Below, piece by piece: positions 1 through 14,400 of a stretch of 64,000 nt of DNA. Both the position numbers and the translations under genes were made by a program. Each line of letters begins with the position of its first letter. Position 1 is the stretch's first letter. A model generated the notes under the pieces. It was not told where the DNA came from. It did not search any database and saw only the letters and a program-made list of their open reading frames with translations. Source of the stretch: Bemisia tabaci (lineage: Eukaryota; Arthropoda; Insecta; Hemiptera; Aleyrodidae); the NCBI RefSeq assembly GCF_918797505.1, contig NC_092797.1, forward strand, positions 16,009,372-16,073,371, read 5' to 3'.

Positions 1-111
1 CAATACGTGCGCACTAAGTCGTACTTTCTACTGTGAGAAAAATATCTAGTCTTCTCTGAACTCACGCTCTGTATATTCTCCAGTTATTATAATTAATATG
101 TAAGTGCATAT

Positions 112-364
112 CGTCACCTTCCAGGCAAAGTATCACAAGCGCCATGTGACGTTTAAAAATTTCCGCCGCCATTATATTTTTTTACAGAGAAATTGTTCAA
201 CGAAGCTGTCCGAAAATTACACCGAATTTTCTTTGTGCTGCCGATAACATTTAGTGAAATTTTCGAAGAGATTCAATCAACAATTTCTCAGTAATAAAAT
301 AAAATGGCGGCGGAAATGTTTAAACGTCGCATGGCGCTTGTGATACTTTGCCTGGAAGGTGACG
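112..364. mobile_element. MITE family A, copy 1 (253 bp)
   Basis: Long terminal inverted repeats: CGTCACCTTCCAGGCAAAG at the left, its complement at the right, extending about 65 bp to CCGCCGCCAT. Flanked by ATAT on both sides, a 4-bp target duplication. No coding capacity. A second copy of identical length is at 58557-58809. Confidence 0.85.
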
Positions 365-1655
365 ATATATTGGCAGGTATTTTGCCTAAAACAAATACCT
401 AGAACCTAATCACATAGTCTAGAAGGTTTCTCTCAAATTGCATTTAAGAGCCAAAACAAAGCACAAATATTTCCAGTCTAATATTGCATTTGAAAAAAAA
501 GATTAAGAGAACTGAAAAGAAATCCATGCTCTGCAAGAAAAATAAGGCTCGCTTTTACTCAGCTTACACAGTTGCTGCTGTAAACCGACGAAATTGTTGG
601 TCCGTGCCAGCTAAATTGGTATATTTCACCAAATTTTAGTGTTGTAGTGGATTTCAAGCACGTGCTAGTTTTTCTATGGGTTAACCAATTCAAAACTAGT
701 TTGGGCAACTTCTTCCCTGACATTTGCTGAACATGTCCATACTGCACTAACTATTTAGACATGACTTTGCGCAGTATATATTACTTTTACCCTTCATTAA
801 CCGGCGAAATACTTCATTATAGACACGGTCCCTCCTCGAAATGCCGGCTGACCACAATCAACATTTGGCGTGGGAAAAACCAATGACGTCATCATGTTTT
901 TGAAGCTTGCATCCCATTAATATTCATGTTCCTATCCGTCTATAAAGCCGATGAGTTTATCCAAAAATCGGTCAAGCAGAGCAATTGGATTTACAAGAAG
1001 TTTTTCACGATGACGGCTAAAGTAATACGCTTGACTCACTGACCATCCAGCTAATCTTCGTGACTTACTATCCATGAGTGAAAAAATAGTAAATGGAAAA
1101 AACCTCTCAAAACTTGACTGCAAAAGTTTTATTCGGGGTGAAAAAAGGAGAAAACTCCACAGCTTGATCATGGAAGCTCACCTCGATAGTGCTGCTCTAT
1201 TCTGACAAGGAAAAGAAAAATTCATTCGAAAACTTAACACTAAGATACAAAACAATTCAAGGAGTCACTATCACTTTGCATCGGTTGACGGTTCAAGGCT
1301 CCACACCAAGAGACGCGACACCCCCCCCCCCTCCTCCACCCCCCGGTTCCGCTTGCATTTTCATGGCAGGAAATAAAACGGACTTTCGAAAACGAAAGTT
1401 TTCACCGCATCGCGTCGAATAAAACAGACGCAGACGGATCACAACAGATAAAGTTTTTCATTTCCTTCCCTTATTCTTTCGATTCCCAGTTCTTTCACAG
1501 TGATACTTTCTTTATTTATAGTGTTTTAACACTTCCTCTAAAATGTTTACGCTTCCACGAGCGTGCCGGAGGAGTTGCGACATCCTGAGAGGAGAATGAG
1601 CCTAAAAGAGCAACATAAAACTGAGAAACAAAAATAGAAAAACATAGACCCAAAA

Positions 1656-1895
1656 AGATGAAAAACCCCTCTCAAAACTTATTATGAAATTTAGCTCCGA
1701 TTATTTCGTTACAGCTGTTCTCGCATCTATCATGGTGGTTTAAATAGAATGTAAAAAGTTGAACGGGTTCGTGTAAGATGAAAAAACCCTCTCAAAACTT
1801 ATTGTGAAATTAAGCTCTGATTATTTCGTTAAAACTGTTCTCGTATATATCATGGTGGTTTAAATAAAATGTAAAAAGTTGAACCTGTTCGTGTA
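1656..1895. repeat. Tandem duplication, 2 x 120 bp
   Basis: The segment beginning AGATGAAAAA at 1656 recurs at 1776 with a few substitutions, ending GTGTAAGAT. It contains no element termini I recognise. Confidence 0.85.
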
Positions 1896-2157
1896 AGATA
1901 CAGTAACAGCTCCCTTTTTCTCGGTTGGAGATCTCTTTAGGCTTGACGGGGTCGCTACCGCTCCTAGTAATAGGTAATATATTAACGATAATGTTAATGT
2001 TTATATAGCAGAAATTAATGAAGAGCATAGATTTCTGCATTTGAGTAACATTTTCCTTGACATTTTTATTCCAGCAGTGAGGTAAATGTCATGATGAAGC
2101 CCTTGCAAGACTAAAACATAATGGATCTCCTGTCACGAGTAAAAAAAGAGCACGGGG

Positions 2158-2297
2158 TTGTTGGATGATTCGGACATTTCTAATTAATTGTGGTAGTACC
2201 TCAATAAATTAGGTTACTAACCCAAATGTTGCGGTACTACCTCAACTTGCGTTGCAGCACTACCACAATTAATTGGAAATGTCTACATCATCCAACA
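2158..2297. repeat. Inverted repeat with loop
   Basis: TGTTGGATGAT...TCTAATTAATTGTGGTAGTA is matched by TACCACAATTAATTGGAAAT...ATCATCCAACA at the right. Likely a small hairpin element. Confidence 0.65.
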
Positions 2298-2399
2298 ATT
2301 AAGGGGGGGGGGGTGGTACCACAATTTTTGGGGATAATCCCTCATCATCCAACAAATTGAGGGGGGGGGTTGTACTGCAATTTTTGGGGATAATCCCTA
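2286..2399. repeat. Tandem 57-bp repeat with G-run
   Basis: Two units each run from CATCATCCAACAA through a run of 9-12 G to ATTTTTGGGGATAATCCCT. It overlaps the end of the preceding inverted repeat. Confidence 0.7.
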
Positions 2400-2813
2400 A
2401 CACTTTCTTCCGTATAGAAAGAAACACATCAATATTAAGAATTAGTAGTTAAAAAATTCTAGTCCTGAATCTAATTGCAAGCAACAAATATGAACACCTT
2501 TGAAATACAATATTTGTAAATGATAATTTTCTTCAACTTTTATTAGATAATTATCGCATCGCTATCTCTCGTTGTCATGGCGATCACTGGCACCGTTTCC
2601 GAGGACATTACAGCATGTTTCTCCACTTCCAGTTACAGAAAATGTATTTTCAAAGAAGATTTTGTGACTTCCAAATGTTCGTAAGGCGTTTTTCTCTCAT
2701 CGCCATATAATACTCCGAAATGGCACTCGGAACTTGAAAATACACTGTTGAGGACCGAAACTTGCGGCTAGAGTTTCAAGACAACGAGTCTCACGAGAGG
2801 TTCGGTTCATAGA

Positions 2814-2977
2814 TAGTGGCGTGGCATGCTTTGCGATATATCGATTGATCTGCCGTTTAAACCTATGAAAAAGGATCGATAAACAGGGTGTTCGCAGCGG
2901 ACACCCTAATAATCGATTCTTTCCCATAGCTTCAAGTGGGGTAATATCGATTATCGATCATTCACGCCACGCCACTG
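2814..2977. mobile_element. hAT-like MITE family B, copy 1
   Basis: Termini TAGTGGCGTGGC (first base changed from C) and CACGCCACGCCACTG. Flanks TTCATAGA and TTCTTAGA are an 8-bp target duplication with one mismatch. The interior matches the other three copies, including ATCGATAAACAGGGTGTTCGC. Confidence 0.88.
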
Positions 2978-3293
2978 TTCTTAGACCCTCCTAATTTATC
3001 GTTTCTCGATGCGTTCGGATGTCATGAAAAAGAGGAAATAATTCCCGAAGAAAAATGGGCGCACGGAAATTGGAACGATCGCTGCGATTGCATTAATACG
3101 TAGCAGCAGGGTAACTGCCTATCGCCCTTCCCCCTCCGCCACAATTCACCCACCGTAAAAATTCGCGGAGATGCTGCGCTCTACTCATTAGTTTATGGTA
3201 TCTAGTCGATAAGGGTCCTCTTCTAACCTACATTTGTCGACTTTTATTTCTTGGTCCATATCCAGTGCATCGGTTTCCGCCATCTCGAACCAG

Positions 3294-3522
3294 CACTGGA
3301 AAAAAAAAACACATTGGATCTAGAGTCCAGACTCTTGAAAACATTGACAAGAAAAAAGAATCTTGATTCAATCAGATTTAAGCTTAAATCAAAAGGAAAT
3401 CCGCTTAAATTAAGAGGCTTGGTTCTTGATTTAAGCTTAAATCTGATTGAATCAAGAGTCCTTTTTCTTGTCAATGTTTTCAAGAGTCTGGACTCTAGAT
3501 CCAATGTGTTCGTTTTCCAGTG
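3294..3522. mobile_element. Hairpin element, CACTGG termini (family G, copy 1)
   Basis: Near-perfect palindrome: CACTGGAAAA...CATTGGATCTAGAGTCCAGA on the left, complement on the right ending TTTTCCAGTG. AG on both flanks is a 2-bp target duplication. It generates long overlapping reading frames on both strands that are not genes. Close relative at 60638-60867. Confidence 0.88.
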
Positions 3523-5315
3523 AGCTACGAAATCGTGTTATTCGGCATATATACGATGGTGAAAAATTTTATTTAACAATATCGTAACAACTACAATAAC
3601 TATATTCCTTGTCTATGTGAATTAAATTAAATTAAATTCAGAGAGATATTAAAAAAGAAAGTGAAGTTTGATAAAGCAGATTTCTGGAAGAACAGGGATT
3701 TTTGAATTCTCGGTATTTTGTTTGAAGGGAGGTGTATGAGATTAGTAGGAAGCTAATGAACCAGATTTTACTTTTAACCATTATTTACCGTTGACATATT
3801 AAATTCCTCTTCGTACTGCTTACGGAGACTGATTTTTACCTAATATATGATGATCTGCTTTAAATGTGCAATTTTCACAGAAAACCTACTGTTTAATTCT
3901 GTAGAATTATTTGTTTTTGCTGAAGTTCCGAGTGTATGCTTCACGGATCTTCAGGAGCATGATCGTTCTGTAAATAAGACGTACACTCTTCTTTTCTTTA
4001 GCTCACTCTTTGCCATTCCTCCAGTTATCATGAAGACGATAACTTCCTAATGCTTCACAATGTTGTGATCTCATGAAGAGTAATCCATAATTTCCTACGA
4101 GAACAACTATGAAATTTAATACATTTTGCGCATTTTTTGACAACACTGATATTGCTCCATTCCACCCTTGAGACTCGGGAATGACTACCCCAAAACGTAT
4201 GAAATTCTTCATGGCATTTCATGGGTCTTCGATCTGAGTACCGATGTGGACTAAGGCGCAATGCTACCAATGTCCCTAGCGATTCGCTTATCATACATCG
4301 GTAATGTCCAAAAATGTGAAGATTCCTCAGACATACGCAAAACTGGCGGTAGAATTTAATTAAGGTGTATGGTTTTCTTGAATTCGCATTTGGGTAGGAA
4401 ATCAAAGATCAAGCTGAATTTTTCATACACGAGGCGACAAACTTGAGATTTTTCCTTTTTTGGGGGTTGGAGATTAACGTTTCTATCAAGGTATACTAAT
4501 TTGTTTTCAATTGGTTCTCAATGAGAACCATTGCCGTTCTTAATTACCGCATGTGCAACTACTTTGAAAGTATTTTACAAAATTATCTATTATTTAGTTT
4601 TTGCAAGGCTGCAATACAAAGGGGGAGAAAAACAGGGGGGGGGGGGCTAATTTTCTCTCCGGAATCGATCTCAGGAAGTGGTAGAGAGTCGGAGACCTTG
4701 GTGTCGAAAGTCAACTTAAAATTTAGATTTATCAATTACCGATGATCTGATGATGAATGAAGGTATTTACCCTTATAAATATTTATCAACATTTTGGCAC
4801 AATAAAATGCTAAATCAAATCTATGTCGCAATGACTAGAAGTTCCGTAGTTTGAATTTCAGGGACGGATACTTAAAGTTTTAATCTGGCATTTTTAGGAT
4901 CAAAACTGTTATATAAAAATGCAATAGTGTTCCCTGTACAATCACACATATGAACTAAATCGAATGCAACTTATTTTGAGGAATGATTCTCATCTGAAAC
5001 TGAAAATGCAGTTTTTAAATCCGACTTGACAAGAGCGATTCCATGGAAAAAAATGCCTCCTCATTGCATTAAGATAATTTTCACCGTGAACTCATTATAC
5101 TGGTGGAAATTTCAGGTCAGCAAAGATTTGCTTCCCAGGTTATTTAAGCTGACTTTTTAGCGAGCGACAGTGGAGCCACTGCATTTCCACGCGAAAACTG
5201 CCCGCGGATTAAGAAGTTCAAGAAGCAATTAGCGAAATATTCAACTTCTTGGATTTCGACGCAATGCAGAACCCTTCTTGTTAAATTGAACCGAATGTTT
5301 TTTGTCATGTTCCAG

Positions 5316-5477
5316 GCGCCATATTCACCCAGGATCAGAAAGATAGCAGCTCTGAGCTAGCTTTCAAATACGCCGTGTACAAAATCAACAAGGATAAAAA
5401 TCTTCTTCCCGACACTACCCTAGTTTATGATGTTCAGCATGTGCCTCGTGATGATAGTTTCCATGCCTCGAAGAAAG
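5316..5477 (+). CDS. KaiR1D: Exon 1 of window: start of amino-terminal domain
   Basis: Reads [20 protein letters not shown] and continues through VYKINKDKN to DDSFHASKK, the first strand and helix of a kainate-receptor amino-terminal domain. The acceptor AG is at 5314-5315 and the donor GT at 5478. The exon enters with two bases of a split Gly codon and leaves with one base of an Ala codon completed by the next exon. A mature domain normally begins a few residues earlier after a signal peptide, so at least one upstream coding exon is expected. I found none between 1 and 5315. A Met at 5375 is internal and is not the start. Confidence 0.93.
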
Positions 5478-8400
5478 GTATGATTCCAACTTTATTCAAT
5501 ATTATCTGCTTCCTCATTTTTTCATTTCTGCTACTTCTAATCTTCTCTTTAATCCCACCTGTGCGGTGATGGAGCGACTGACAGTTCTTTAAATACCCGT
5601 GTCTTAAATTCATAGAAATTGTAAAACGTAATCAGATTTTAATGATGAATTTAGACATTAATTGAAAAATTGATGAGAGAATGCTGATCTTGATGGACGG
5701 AAATTCTAATTCAATGCGTAATCGCACACTGGTAAAAAAAAAACCTCTTGGACCAATGCCGCCATTGACTAAAGAGTGCAGTTTCTTGTCGCCGGATGTA
5801 AGAGTCTGGACTCTTGTTTCAAGCGGATTTTGCATTGATTCAATTCAAAATCCACTTGAAACAAGAGTCCAGACTCTTAAATTCGGCGACAAGAAACTGC
5901 ATTCTTGAACCAAGATGTTTCTTTTACCAGTGCAATACCGTTTTCACCTATTCAGACTTACGCAAACACTTTGAAAGTAATGGGTTTGAAAAAAGTTGAT
6001 GTTTCGGTTCAGAGGCCGTGAACAAGAATCAGTCGGAACCGTTAAAACCTAACTAAATATTGAAGATACTGACTATAATATAGAAGATAACTAAGATTGA
6101 AACATTTTTACTTATATTAATCATCAAATATAGTACGCATCGATTATGTTCACCTTACAAATAAATATGAAAAAGTTAAAAAATTCAATAAACTAAATAA
6201 ATTAATAAAATCAGATTCGGGATAAAAGTAAAAAAACGAGGCCGGATTAAATCTTTACTATCTTCGGATGTGTAATTGCTTACGTAGCCCTCGAAGACCG
6301 TCACAAAATAAAACTAACGGAAAAGATCACAATACGGAAATGCAGCAAAGGAACTGAGTCGCTTTGATGACGGCGCAGAGATACAACTATTCGTACTTGA
6401 TGGATGTCCGTGTTGCGTCTGCAAAATTGAAGGCGCGCTGGCGCGAGGCGTGAACTCGTGCTCTATGCTGCCATTGAGGTGACGCTCAGATTCGGGAGTA
6501 AAGTAGAAAGAACATGGGAACTTCGTTGCAGCTAGTTAGTATGTTAGTTATTATTATTTTTTAAAGTCATTTAGCAAATAAGGGTGGAGATTTTTAACCA
6601 TCGTGCGTTAAGAGTTCAGCTGAAAGCTGATACCTCATTACACGCATTACGCACGATGGCTAAGAAACTCCACCATTGTCTTACGACCCGTACGTTTACC
6701 GCAACCAGTTTGGATTTAGCAAATAGGACGTAAGTCGGGTATAATATGATATATATACATTCCCTTCCTTGAAACGAATCGTCGTAAGCCAAGTCTCAAC
6801 CGACTCACGATGATTCAACAACTTCGAATCCATTTGGACCGCGTTAAAGAGAAAGGAACCAAGCCACATCAGCTATTGCCAATGGGCAATTGAATTTTCT
6901 ACATGAAAACGGTTGGACAGATTTTCGTGCAAATTTCAGTGAATTTTCTACATATCACGAAGCAAATTCCTTAAAATTTTCAAAGGTATCCGCACAAACG
7001 CTCTCCCATAAAAAATTAAATTGATAAGTTAAATTCGACAATAGCTGATGTGGCTTAGTTTCTTTCTGTTAAAAGCGGTCCATTGATGCTCTCTGAAAGT
7101 CATTATTTGTCCGTCTCCCGGTCATACCCACATTTACGTTCAATTAGAGACTAAGTCACAGAACTTTACCTCCGTGCTGACCGTTATGAGGTGACTCCCG
7201 AAATGTATCTCATAAGCGTGCGAAATTTCAACCGGTCTACTGACGACGGGAAATCGCAAAGCCTCGGACTGATATAATGAAAATAATCGTTTGAATTATT
7301 CATCGGATGAACTTCAATATAATAGGAATAGGAAAATGCTAGAGCAGTGCGACGAATGCGATTTGAAGCCCCCTCGGTGCGAGAGTTTAGGTGGACGCGA
7401 AATTGGACAAAATAACGACGTTGAATTAGATCGGATTTGTGCGGGTTGTCAGACCGGGCTGGGTTGCGTCCATTTCTTACGTCTCATTGGTTTTATCTCT
7501 TTTGAGCAATGGAGTTTCTGCGCTGCTCTAGGGTATGAAATGAGCGATACCATGCTTTTAAGTTGAGAAGTGCTAATGCGATTCATTTTGATAAGCTTCA
7601 ATGGGTTATCTTATATGTTTCTTAAAGTTTTGCCCCCGTCCCCTTCCACTGCGGGAAACAGGTGCAATTGCGCTCAAAAAATGATTTATAGATATACTCG
7701 TGTTTCTGAGTGATTTAGGTGGCCATGAAAAAATACGGTTGAATTGACCCATTTCAATCAATGTTTTGCCCACAAGCCTGCTATAAAAAATCCAAAACTT
7801 CGAAAGAATTTCAAACGCACCGGAATGGTGGGATAATGATGGCAGTATGATGCAACGCGGCACTCAAAAAAGGGCATGATAACCACTGATGTTTGTTAAG
7901 GTAAAACATATTTCAATGTGGTATCGTGGCTTCGTGACAACAGATAACAAGAAGGAAATTTGATTCTTTAATTCTGAGGATGGAGTTTCGATTTTCCTAT
8001 CGTTTTCATGTACAAGGAGTGAAAAGACACCTGACGGAAATCGTAGAAACCCGTGCTCGCTTCTGATTGGTATCGGATAACATCATTCGGTACGATATAA
8101 AACTGCGGCATTTGAAATTTTCGACAAAGTTGCGCTTTATGGACCACATATTCCTTGGTTTTGAGTTACTTTTTCGCGTTTTTAGGGTATGTGCATCGTT
8201 ATCTACGCGTCAATTACCTGGGAAAATGTATCTGCACGCCAAAAATCGTTCATGATTTAATGACTCATTTCTCGAAAAACAAAGCATTCCCTCAATTAAA
8301 TTTTCCGCTCAGGCACTACCGGGACTATTTTCTTAAGACTTTGTTTTTGCACTTAGGAGCCGTCCCTAAATTAAATAACATACTTTTCCGGCATTTTTTA

Positions 8401-11400
8401 CTCCCCTCCTTCCCCTTTGTAACGCTTTTGTGACGTAGGTCCCTGTTTTTTAACACATGAAAACAAAATGGCGTTACGCTCTCCTCGACTCTCCCCCCCC
8501 CCCCCCCAGAGCGTTACGTAATTCAGAAACGGCTCCTTACGGCTCTCGTCGGTAACGCAGCAGTGGGAGCCATTAACATTATTTCTTTCTGTGTGATGAA
8601 GCATCTGTGATAACGCCGATATTACCGGTATAATTTAAAGAAACATTCCGGCTTGGGTGATAGAAATCTCCGTCTGGAATCGACAAATTGGATTGGCTGC
8701 GAATGGAGCGTTACGTGTGTGTGAGTGAGGGCGAGGGACCGAGGGTGGTTGCCGTAAGTCGTTTGCCACCGGCGCACAGTGGATCGAGTCAAGTAGAGAG
8801 GTCGGACATGAGATTTTAGACTAAAACTGCACATTTTGATGTCTATTTCGTCAGAATTTTAACTTTAAGGGGTGCTTCCAGTAAAAAATTTCGCGGGAAA
8901 ACCAATGGAACCACTTTTAGAACCTCAAAGTTTTGGAGTTAAAGGCGATGAAATGTTTTAAATTATGTGCGACCTCTCCTATTGACTCGATCCACCGTGC
9001 GGCGCGGCTCGGCGCGGGTGGGAGCGTGAGCCAATCAGAAATTGCGGTTACCGTTGAAACATGTAAATTGCTCGATTCATCAGTGGAGAGGGTAATCGAT
9101 GATGCTGGTCCGATAATCTGACTCGGCCTCGCCACAAGGGACTGCGCTTCCGTCCTGACTCTATTTTTCTTCGCCTCGACCTCTTGCCAAATTGAGTGCG
9201 TCGCTTTTCATCGAGTCGCGAGGGAGATTGAATCCGAATCGAATCGAATTTGGAGGGAGGAATCTTTTGTGGCAAAATGAGTGAGCGGATACTGTTAGCT
9301 TCCTATGAATTGTTTTCATGTATTCTTGATAATGAAGATGTTGCATGTGTGAGGAATTTGCGATTTGACTGTTGAGTCCTATGTAAAAGTTCGCGAGAAA
9401 CACGATGGTGCTACTGGTTTTTTCTGAAATCAACTTCAAAGCTCACAAAAAGCTCTCAAATTGAGGCTAAAATGGAAGGGATATCCCACGCTATCCTGAG
9501 AGTCCACCTCTACATCAAGATAAACTCTCCATACGAAGATAGGGAGCAAATACATTAGCAGTGATGCCGTGTTTTCAGTTTTGGAGTCCCCAAATAAAGT
9601 GGCAGCCCTATCAATGTATTTGCTCCCTATCTTTGCATTGAGGGTTTGTCTTGATGTAGAGGGGGACTCTCAGGATAGCGTGGGATATCCCCTCCATTTT
9701 GGTCTCAACTTGAGAGCTTTTTTTGAGCTTGGGAGTTGATTTCAGAGATAACCAGTGGCACCATCGTGTTCCTCGCGAACTCTTGCAAAAGATTCAACAA
9801 TCAAATCGCAAATTCCTCACACATGCAACATCTCCATTTTCCGTAAGGAGGTGTTGGAACCCGAAAATTAAAAGTTTCCACCTGTGGCCAAGAGGTATCT
9901 CTGCTTGACGGTGTTGTTTGAATGCGAGTGGATGTTACAGCGTGCCGACAGATGGAGCACGGGATCCAAGCGCTGTTCGGGCCCTCGGACCCCCTGCTCG
10001 GGGCTCACATCCAGTCCATATGCGAGGCGCTCGACGTGCCGCACATGGAGGCGCGCATGGACTTCGAGCCGAGCTTCAAGGAGTTCTCCATCAACCTCCA
10101 CCCCTCCCAGGAGCACATGAACCACGCCTTCAAGGACCTCATCAGCTTCCTCAACTGGACCAAGGTCGCCATCGTCTACGAGGAGGACTACGGTCAGTTT
10201 CACCCTCACAAAAAATATTTATCTCTGTGTGATCGTACACGGGAGGAAAGGCCTTAGACAGGCACGTAGCCAGCGGAATGATTATTGAAATTGATAGACA
10301 AAGGTACACACAAAGAAGACATGGGGATCATGGGGTGAGCCTATTGGTTCAAATAGGTGACTGTTAAACTGCCGTGCTAAAGGGAAAACACCGTATGAAC
10401 CTTCAGGCGTTGCCAAATTTCCTTTGATAAATCACGAATTTTCTGGTAAACTTATGAATATTTTCCTTCCCATTTTTCGAGTAATTTTGTTATCAATTTC
10501 ACCTACATTTCCTAAAAATGTCGAGGTAAAACATTCATAACTTTCCTCATAAATAGACGTTTTATCAAAGGAAATTTGGCAACTCTCGAATGTTCATACG
10601 GCGTTCTTCCTTAGTACGGCAGTATAAACTAAGGGAAAAATGATGGACTATAACTAAAGGGTCTCTCGTGAGTTACCGTTAGTTTGTATATTACCTATCT
10701 CCTTTGTCCATTGCAACCACTTGCTTCCACCAATAGGATCCTTTCCTTATTGCTTTTGTTTTCTTTGTCCGTAGCTTGTCCTATCAATTTTAATAAGTGG
10801 CCCGCAGGGGGTAGCTTAGGGGCTCAAACTCACCCCCCTGAAAACAGAAAAAGGGTATTTTTCAAAAATCCTACATGGCAGGAGCTTTGGACCCTCCTCA
10901 TGGATTCAAATTAGCCACACCTTGTCACTGGAATCACAGAGTGTCCCAAAAAGAAGAATACTTCCACGGTGGCTCTTTTAAAATCTATTCTCTGATTGCT
11001 ATGAACTTTGTAAGTCGGGAGCCCCGAGCCCCCCCCCCCCCCCCACTTTCCTCGCCATAAAGCGATGTGAGTAGTATTTCTGGAGCCAAGATTAAGATTA
11101 AAATCGACTCACTTAGCTGGGCTTGTCAATTTTTGGTCGTACCTAATTTGAATATGAATATTATTTTCGGGGTGAAGAGCATGCATATACCATCAAAGGT
11201 TCAGGACCAGCTGGTTTCACGTACCTTATTGTCTGAGTTTTCATTGCACTGTTAGGTATATAATGTTTGTTAATTTTGTTTCAGGACTGTTTAAATTACA
11301 AGACTTGGTGAAGGCGCCACCAGTCACACGAACTGAAATGTACATTAGACAAGCAAATCCAAGCACATATAGACAAGTACTTAAAGAAATTAGGCAAAAA

Positions 11401-14400
11401 GAAATATTTAAATTAATTGTAGATACGAATCCGCGACATATGTACAAGTTTTTTAGAGCGGTAAGTTGTTTAATATCCATTAATTTACTAATAGCTTATG
11501 TCGATATTGCCCTTGCGTATATTGCTTGCTCAAATCTCGCAAGTCATCGGTCACCATTCACCGATTTACGATGAGCGTTGATCGGTGAAAATTCGCATGC
11601 CATTATATGCCTGGTAAATGAGTTACACGTATTTATTACTTTCATCTGCGCTGTCTCCTCTTGTCAAAATGGCGTCAAAATGGAAGCTCAAAGTGAGTCG
11701 ATTTCAACGATAAGTGGCTCTAAGTCGGGACTTGATGCGATTGATGAGTGCTGCAGCTCAAAATAGAGCGGCGTGACTCTTTTTCGATCAACAATTGCGA
11801 ATAGATCGTATTTATCGATTCACTTTGAGCTTCCATTTTGACGCTATTTTGAAGAGTGGACACAGGGCTATCAAGCAATTGCACTAATAAGGAAATACAT
11901 TTTAAAAATAAACTGAAACTTATTTTAGAGTGACAGGTTACACGTAGAGTAAGAGTTGAATATTACAGCACTGTTCTACATTTTTTCATCAAAACTTTAT
12001 GACGAAAAATATCTACTACTTAATTTGAGCTGCCATTCGTCAAAGAGGCAGCGCTTTAAAAGCCCACGAATCAAACAAAAGATCAAGGCTGTATCTGCCT
12101 GCGAAGTCACATAAAACAGCACTTGAGAGGTAATCAAGACCGAGAGCTCAGAAACTCTCCTGAGCGGAAACAGACCGGACCGGAAATAGGCGAGAACCGG
12201 AACTCGACCGCATTCAGTACGTGCTGAGCTCTGGGCGGGAAACCGGAAATAAACGTGGAGAGGAACTAACAGGCCTCCTTCCGGCTGGGAAATAGTCGCA
12301 GTTATCTTAATGAGCGTTTACAGTGCGCTCAGAGGTCTGAACTAAGTGAAATGTAGGGATTGGGGTAGTCATTCTCGGAGGGAACTACATTTTTACATAC
12401 CAAGTTTTTCTTGAAATATATTTTTCGAAGCTTTTAAAGTAACAGAAAGTCTGCGTAAATATTTCGACCATAAACATAAATTGATACAAATTTGAAATAC
12501 GTCCAATTCTAGCTTGCGGTTATCATGTGGGATTTTATTATTCGTAACCAACTTTAGGATTATTTGCCACCGTCCCCTTATTTTGTTCAATTTTTCTGTT
12601 CCAGATTTTACAATTACAAATGAATGATCATAGGTATCATTATATGTTTACAACTTTTGTGAGTATAATTTTCACCTCGTTCATATTCTTAGTTCTTTGA
12701 TTAATGGTGGTGCAAATATTAAAATTGGTTCGATGTTTAGTAAAATTAATTACTGTCTTAATGTTATACATCAATCACACCTCTTCTCGCTCAGAAAAAC
12801 GTCATTTTACTAAAAAGGTTAAATCGGAGGTCATGAAAAGCTGTAAAAATGAAAGAAATCTTACGCTTTTTGGGGTGTATGTATTGAAAGTATTACCATA
12901 CACCCTCCAAGGCTTCGAATCAATCTACAAGAGAGAAATTCCGACTTCTGCGAAGTGAATGTGCCCTGCTTTTATCAGTCGAACATCAAACGCTACCCCA
13001 CGCAGAGCGTGTTGCATCAGCCTACTTTCGAAGGCGTCAGGAATAGGGTCTTCGTCACGCGCATTAGAACGGAGCGATTATTTTTAGGCCTCTCTAAACG
13101 CGGACGCGCAGCTCAAAGGGGGTGATTTCCTTTTAATCCCTCGGGAGCCAAGAAGGAGAAAAGTCGTCAGCGTAATCATCCCCGCCGTTTCCCGTTTTGT
13201 TAGGAATCGAGGGCTCCTGGCTCATCGGAAAATAAAAGGCTTTTTTCGCGAATTTGGCAACACTGGATGTAAGCCGCAACTCCGTTGAGCACGGCGGTAA
13301 CCGCAGGTGACAGACTAATTAATCGCTTTATTTACATGTAAAGTTCGGTTGCCAGTTCTGACGACTTTTTGTAATACTTATGGCCTCCCTTTTGAATGGT
13401 TGCAATAGGTAGAAGTCACTGATTGTGAATTGCGTCGCGACTTTATTGAGAAGAAATTATTTTTCTTGAGGAAGTTAAATTATCGAGCGAATAAACCTTA
13501 GAAGTCTCACAAGAAGAAATTAACATTTAATTTTCGCAAAATAGGTTTTCTATAAAACGATTAAGTATGCTAATAAAAATGAAGATGATTTTCCGACTTT
13601 TAAAGATTCGTTTTTTTAATACATTTTACCGAGGGTTAACCGTTAAGGCCATGTTGGGTTTTCCCTTGAAAAGTGGAAAGAAACACGTAGAGTGAAAATC
13701 GACTCCATGACTGGACTACTCAATATCATCATGTACTTAGTTCTTCTTTTTAGTAATAGAAACTATCTAAAGCTTTTCTTATCATTTCAGATAGCCTTTC
13801 AAATATTTTTTCATGTAAGAGTCATCCTAGGGTGATCCATTTGAAAAATTCGAGGGAGTTAGGAGAAACAGTCACATCTACCAGTACATTGCAATGTTTC
13901 AAAATATTACCTCTTGTTTTAATTATTTCGAAGAAATCCAGCCAACATTTTTGCTTAAAATTTTGTGAAAATAACCTCCGTATGACCCAAACAATTACAC
14001 AAATTTTCGAGTGGAGATGTTGGTCGGTTTCTTTACAATTGACACAACCCAATGCAACATGACCGTCGTAAGGTTCAAGTTACGAATCAACGATTTACTT
14101 TCAAAAAATGACACACACATCCACTTCAAAGAGCCGCACTGGCGTAAGCTCGGCAAGATGCATGACCTCTCGTTACAACTGCGACCTGAAAGCAAATCAA
14201 CAAACGTGAATGAACGAATACTCAGCGGCTTACTCCTCTTATGACGTCACAAAATCCGTTGACGCGATATTTTTCCATTTGAAACGGAATTGGATTTTGG
14301 AAACTTTTCTGAGAAACGGAACAATGCCACCATCCTCATTTTTTACGTCCTCTCCGCGAAAACGAATCGGGGAAAAATCGTGCAACAACCCCGTTGCGTG

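Larger units (their letters stand above)
1..5315. other. Upstream intron/flank without recognised exons
   Basis: AT-rich sequence holding the repeats listed separately at 112, 1656, 2158, 2286, 2814 and 3294. Short reading frames here show no family features. The missing signal-peptide exon should end with one base of a Gly codon followed by GT; I saw no convincing candidate, so it is probably upstream of the window. Confidence 0.6.
5478..9940 (+). other. Intron 1 (4.5 kb)
   Basis: Holds elements at 5727, 6369, 6583, 6834, 8771 and 9332, listed separately, and a C-run near 8490. I recognise nothing else in 7090-8770. Confidence 0.85.

Noticed and set aside
3244..3523. Overlapping 86- and 90-codon frames on both strands
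   Set aside because: They lie inside a palindromic element, which is why both strands encode near-identical peptides.
4055..4405. 116-codon minus-strand frame upstream of exon 1
   Set aside because: No recognisable domain, signal or splice support; typical of chance frames in this composition.
9868..10209. Long antisense frame (113 codons)
   Set aside because: It is the mirror of exon 2, caused by the GC-rich third positions of that exon. No family resemblance.
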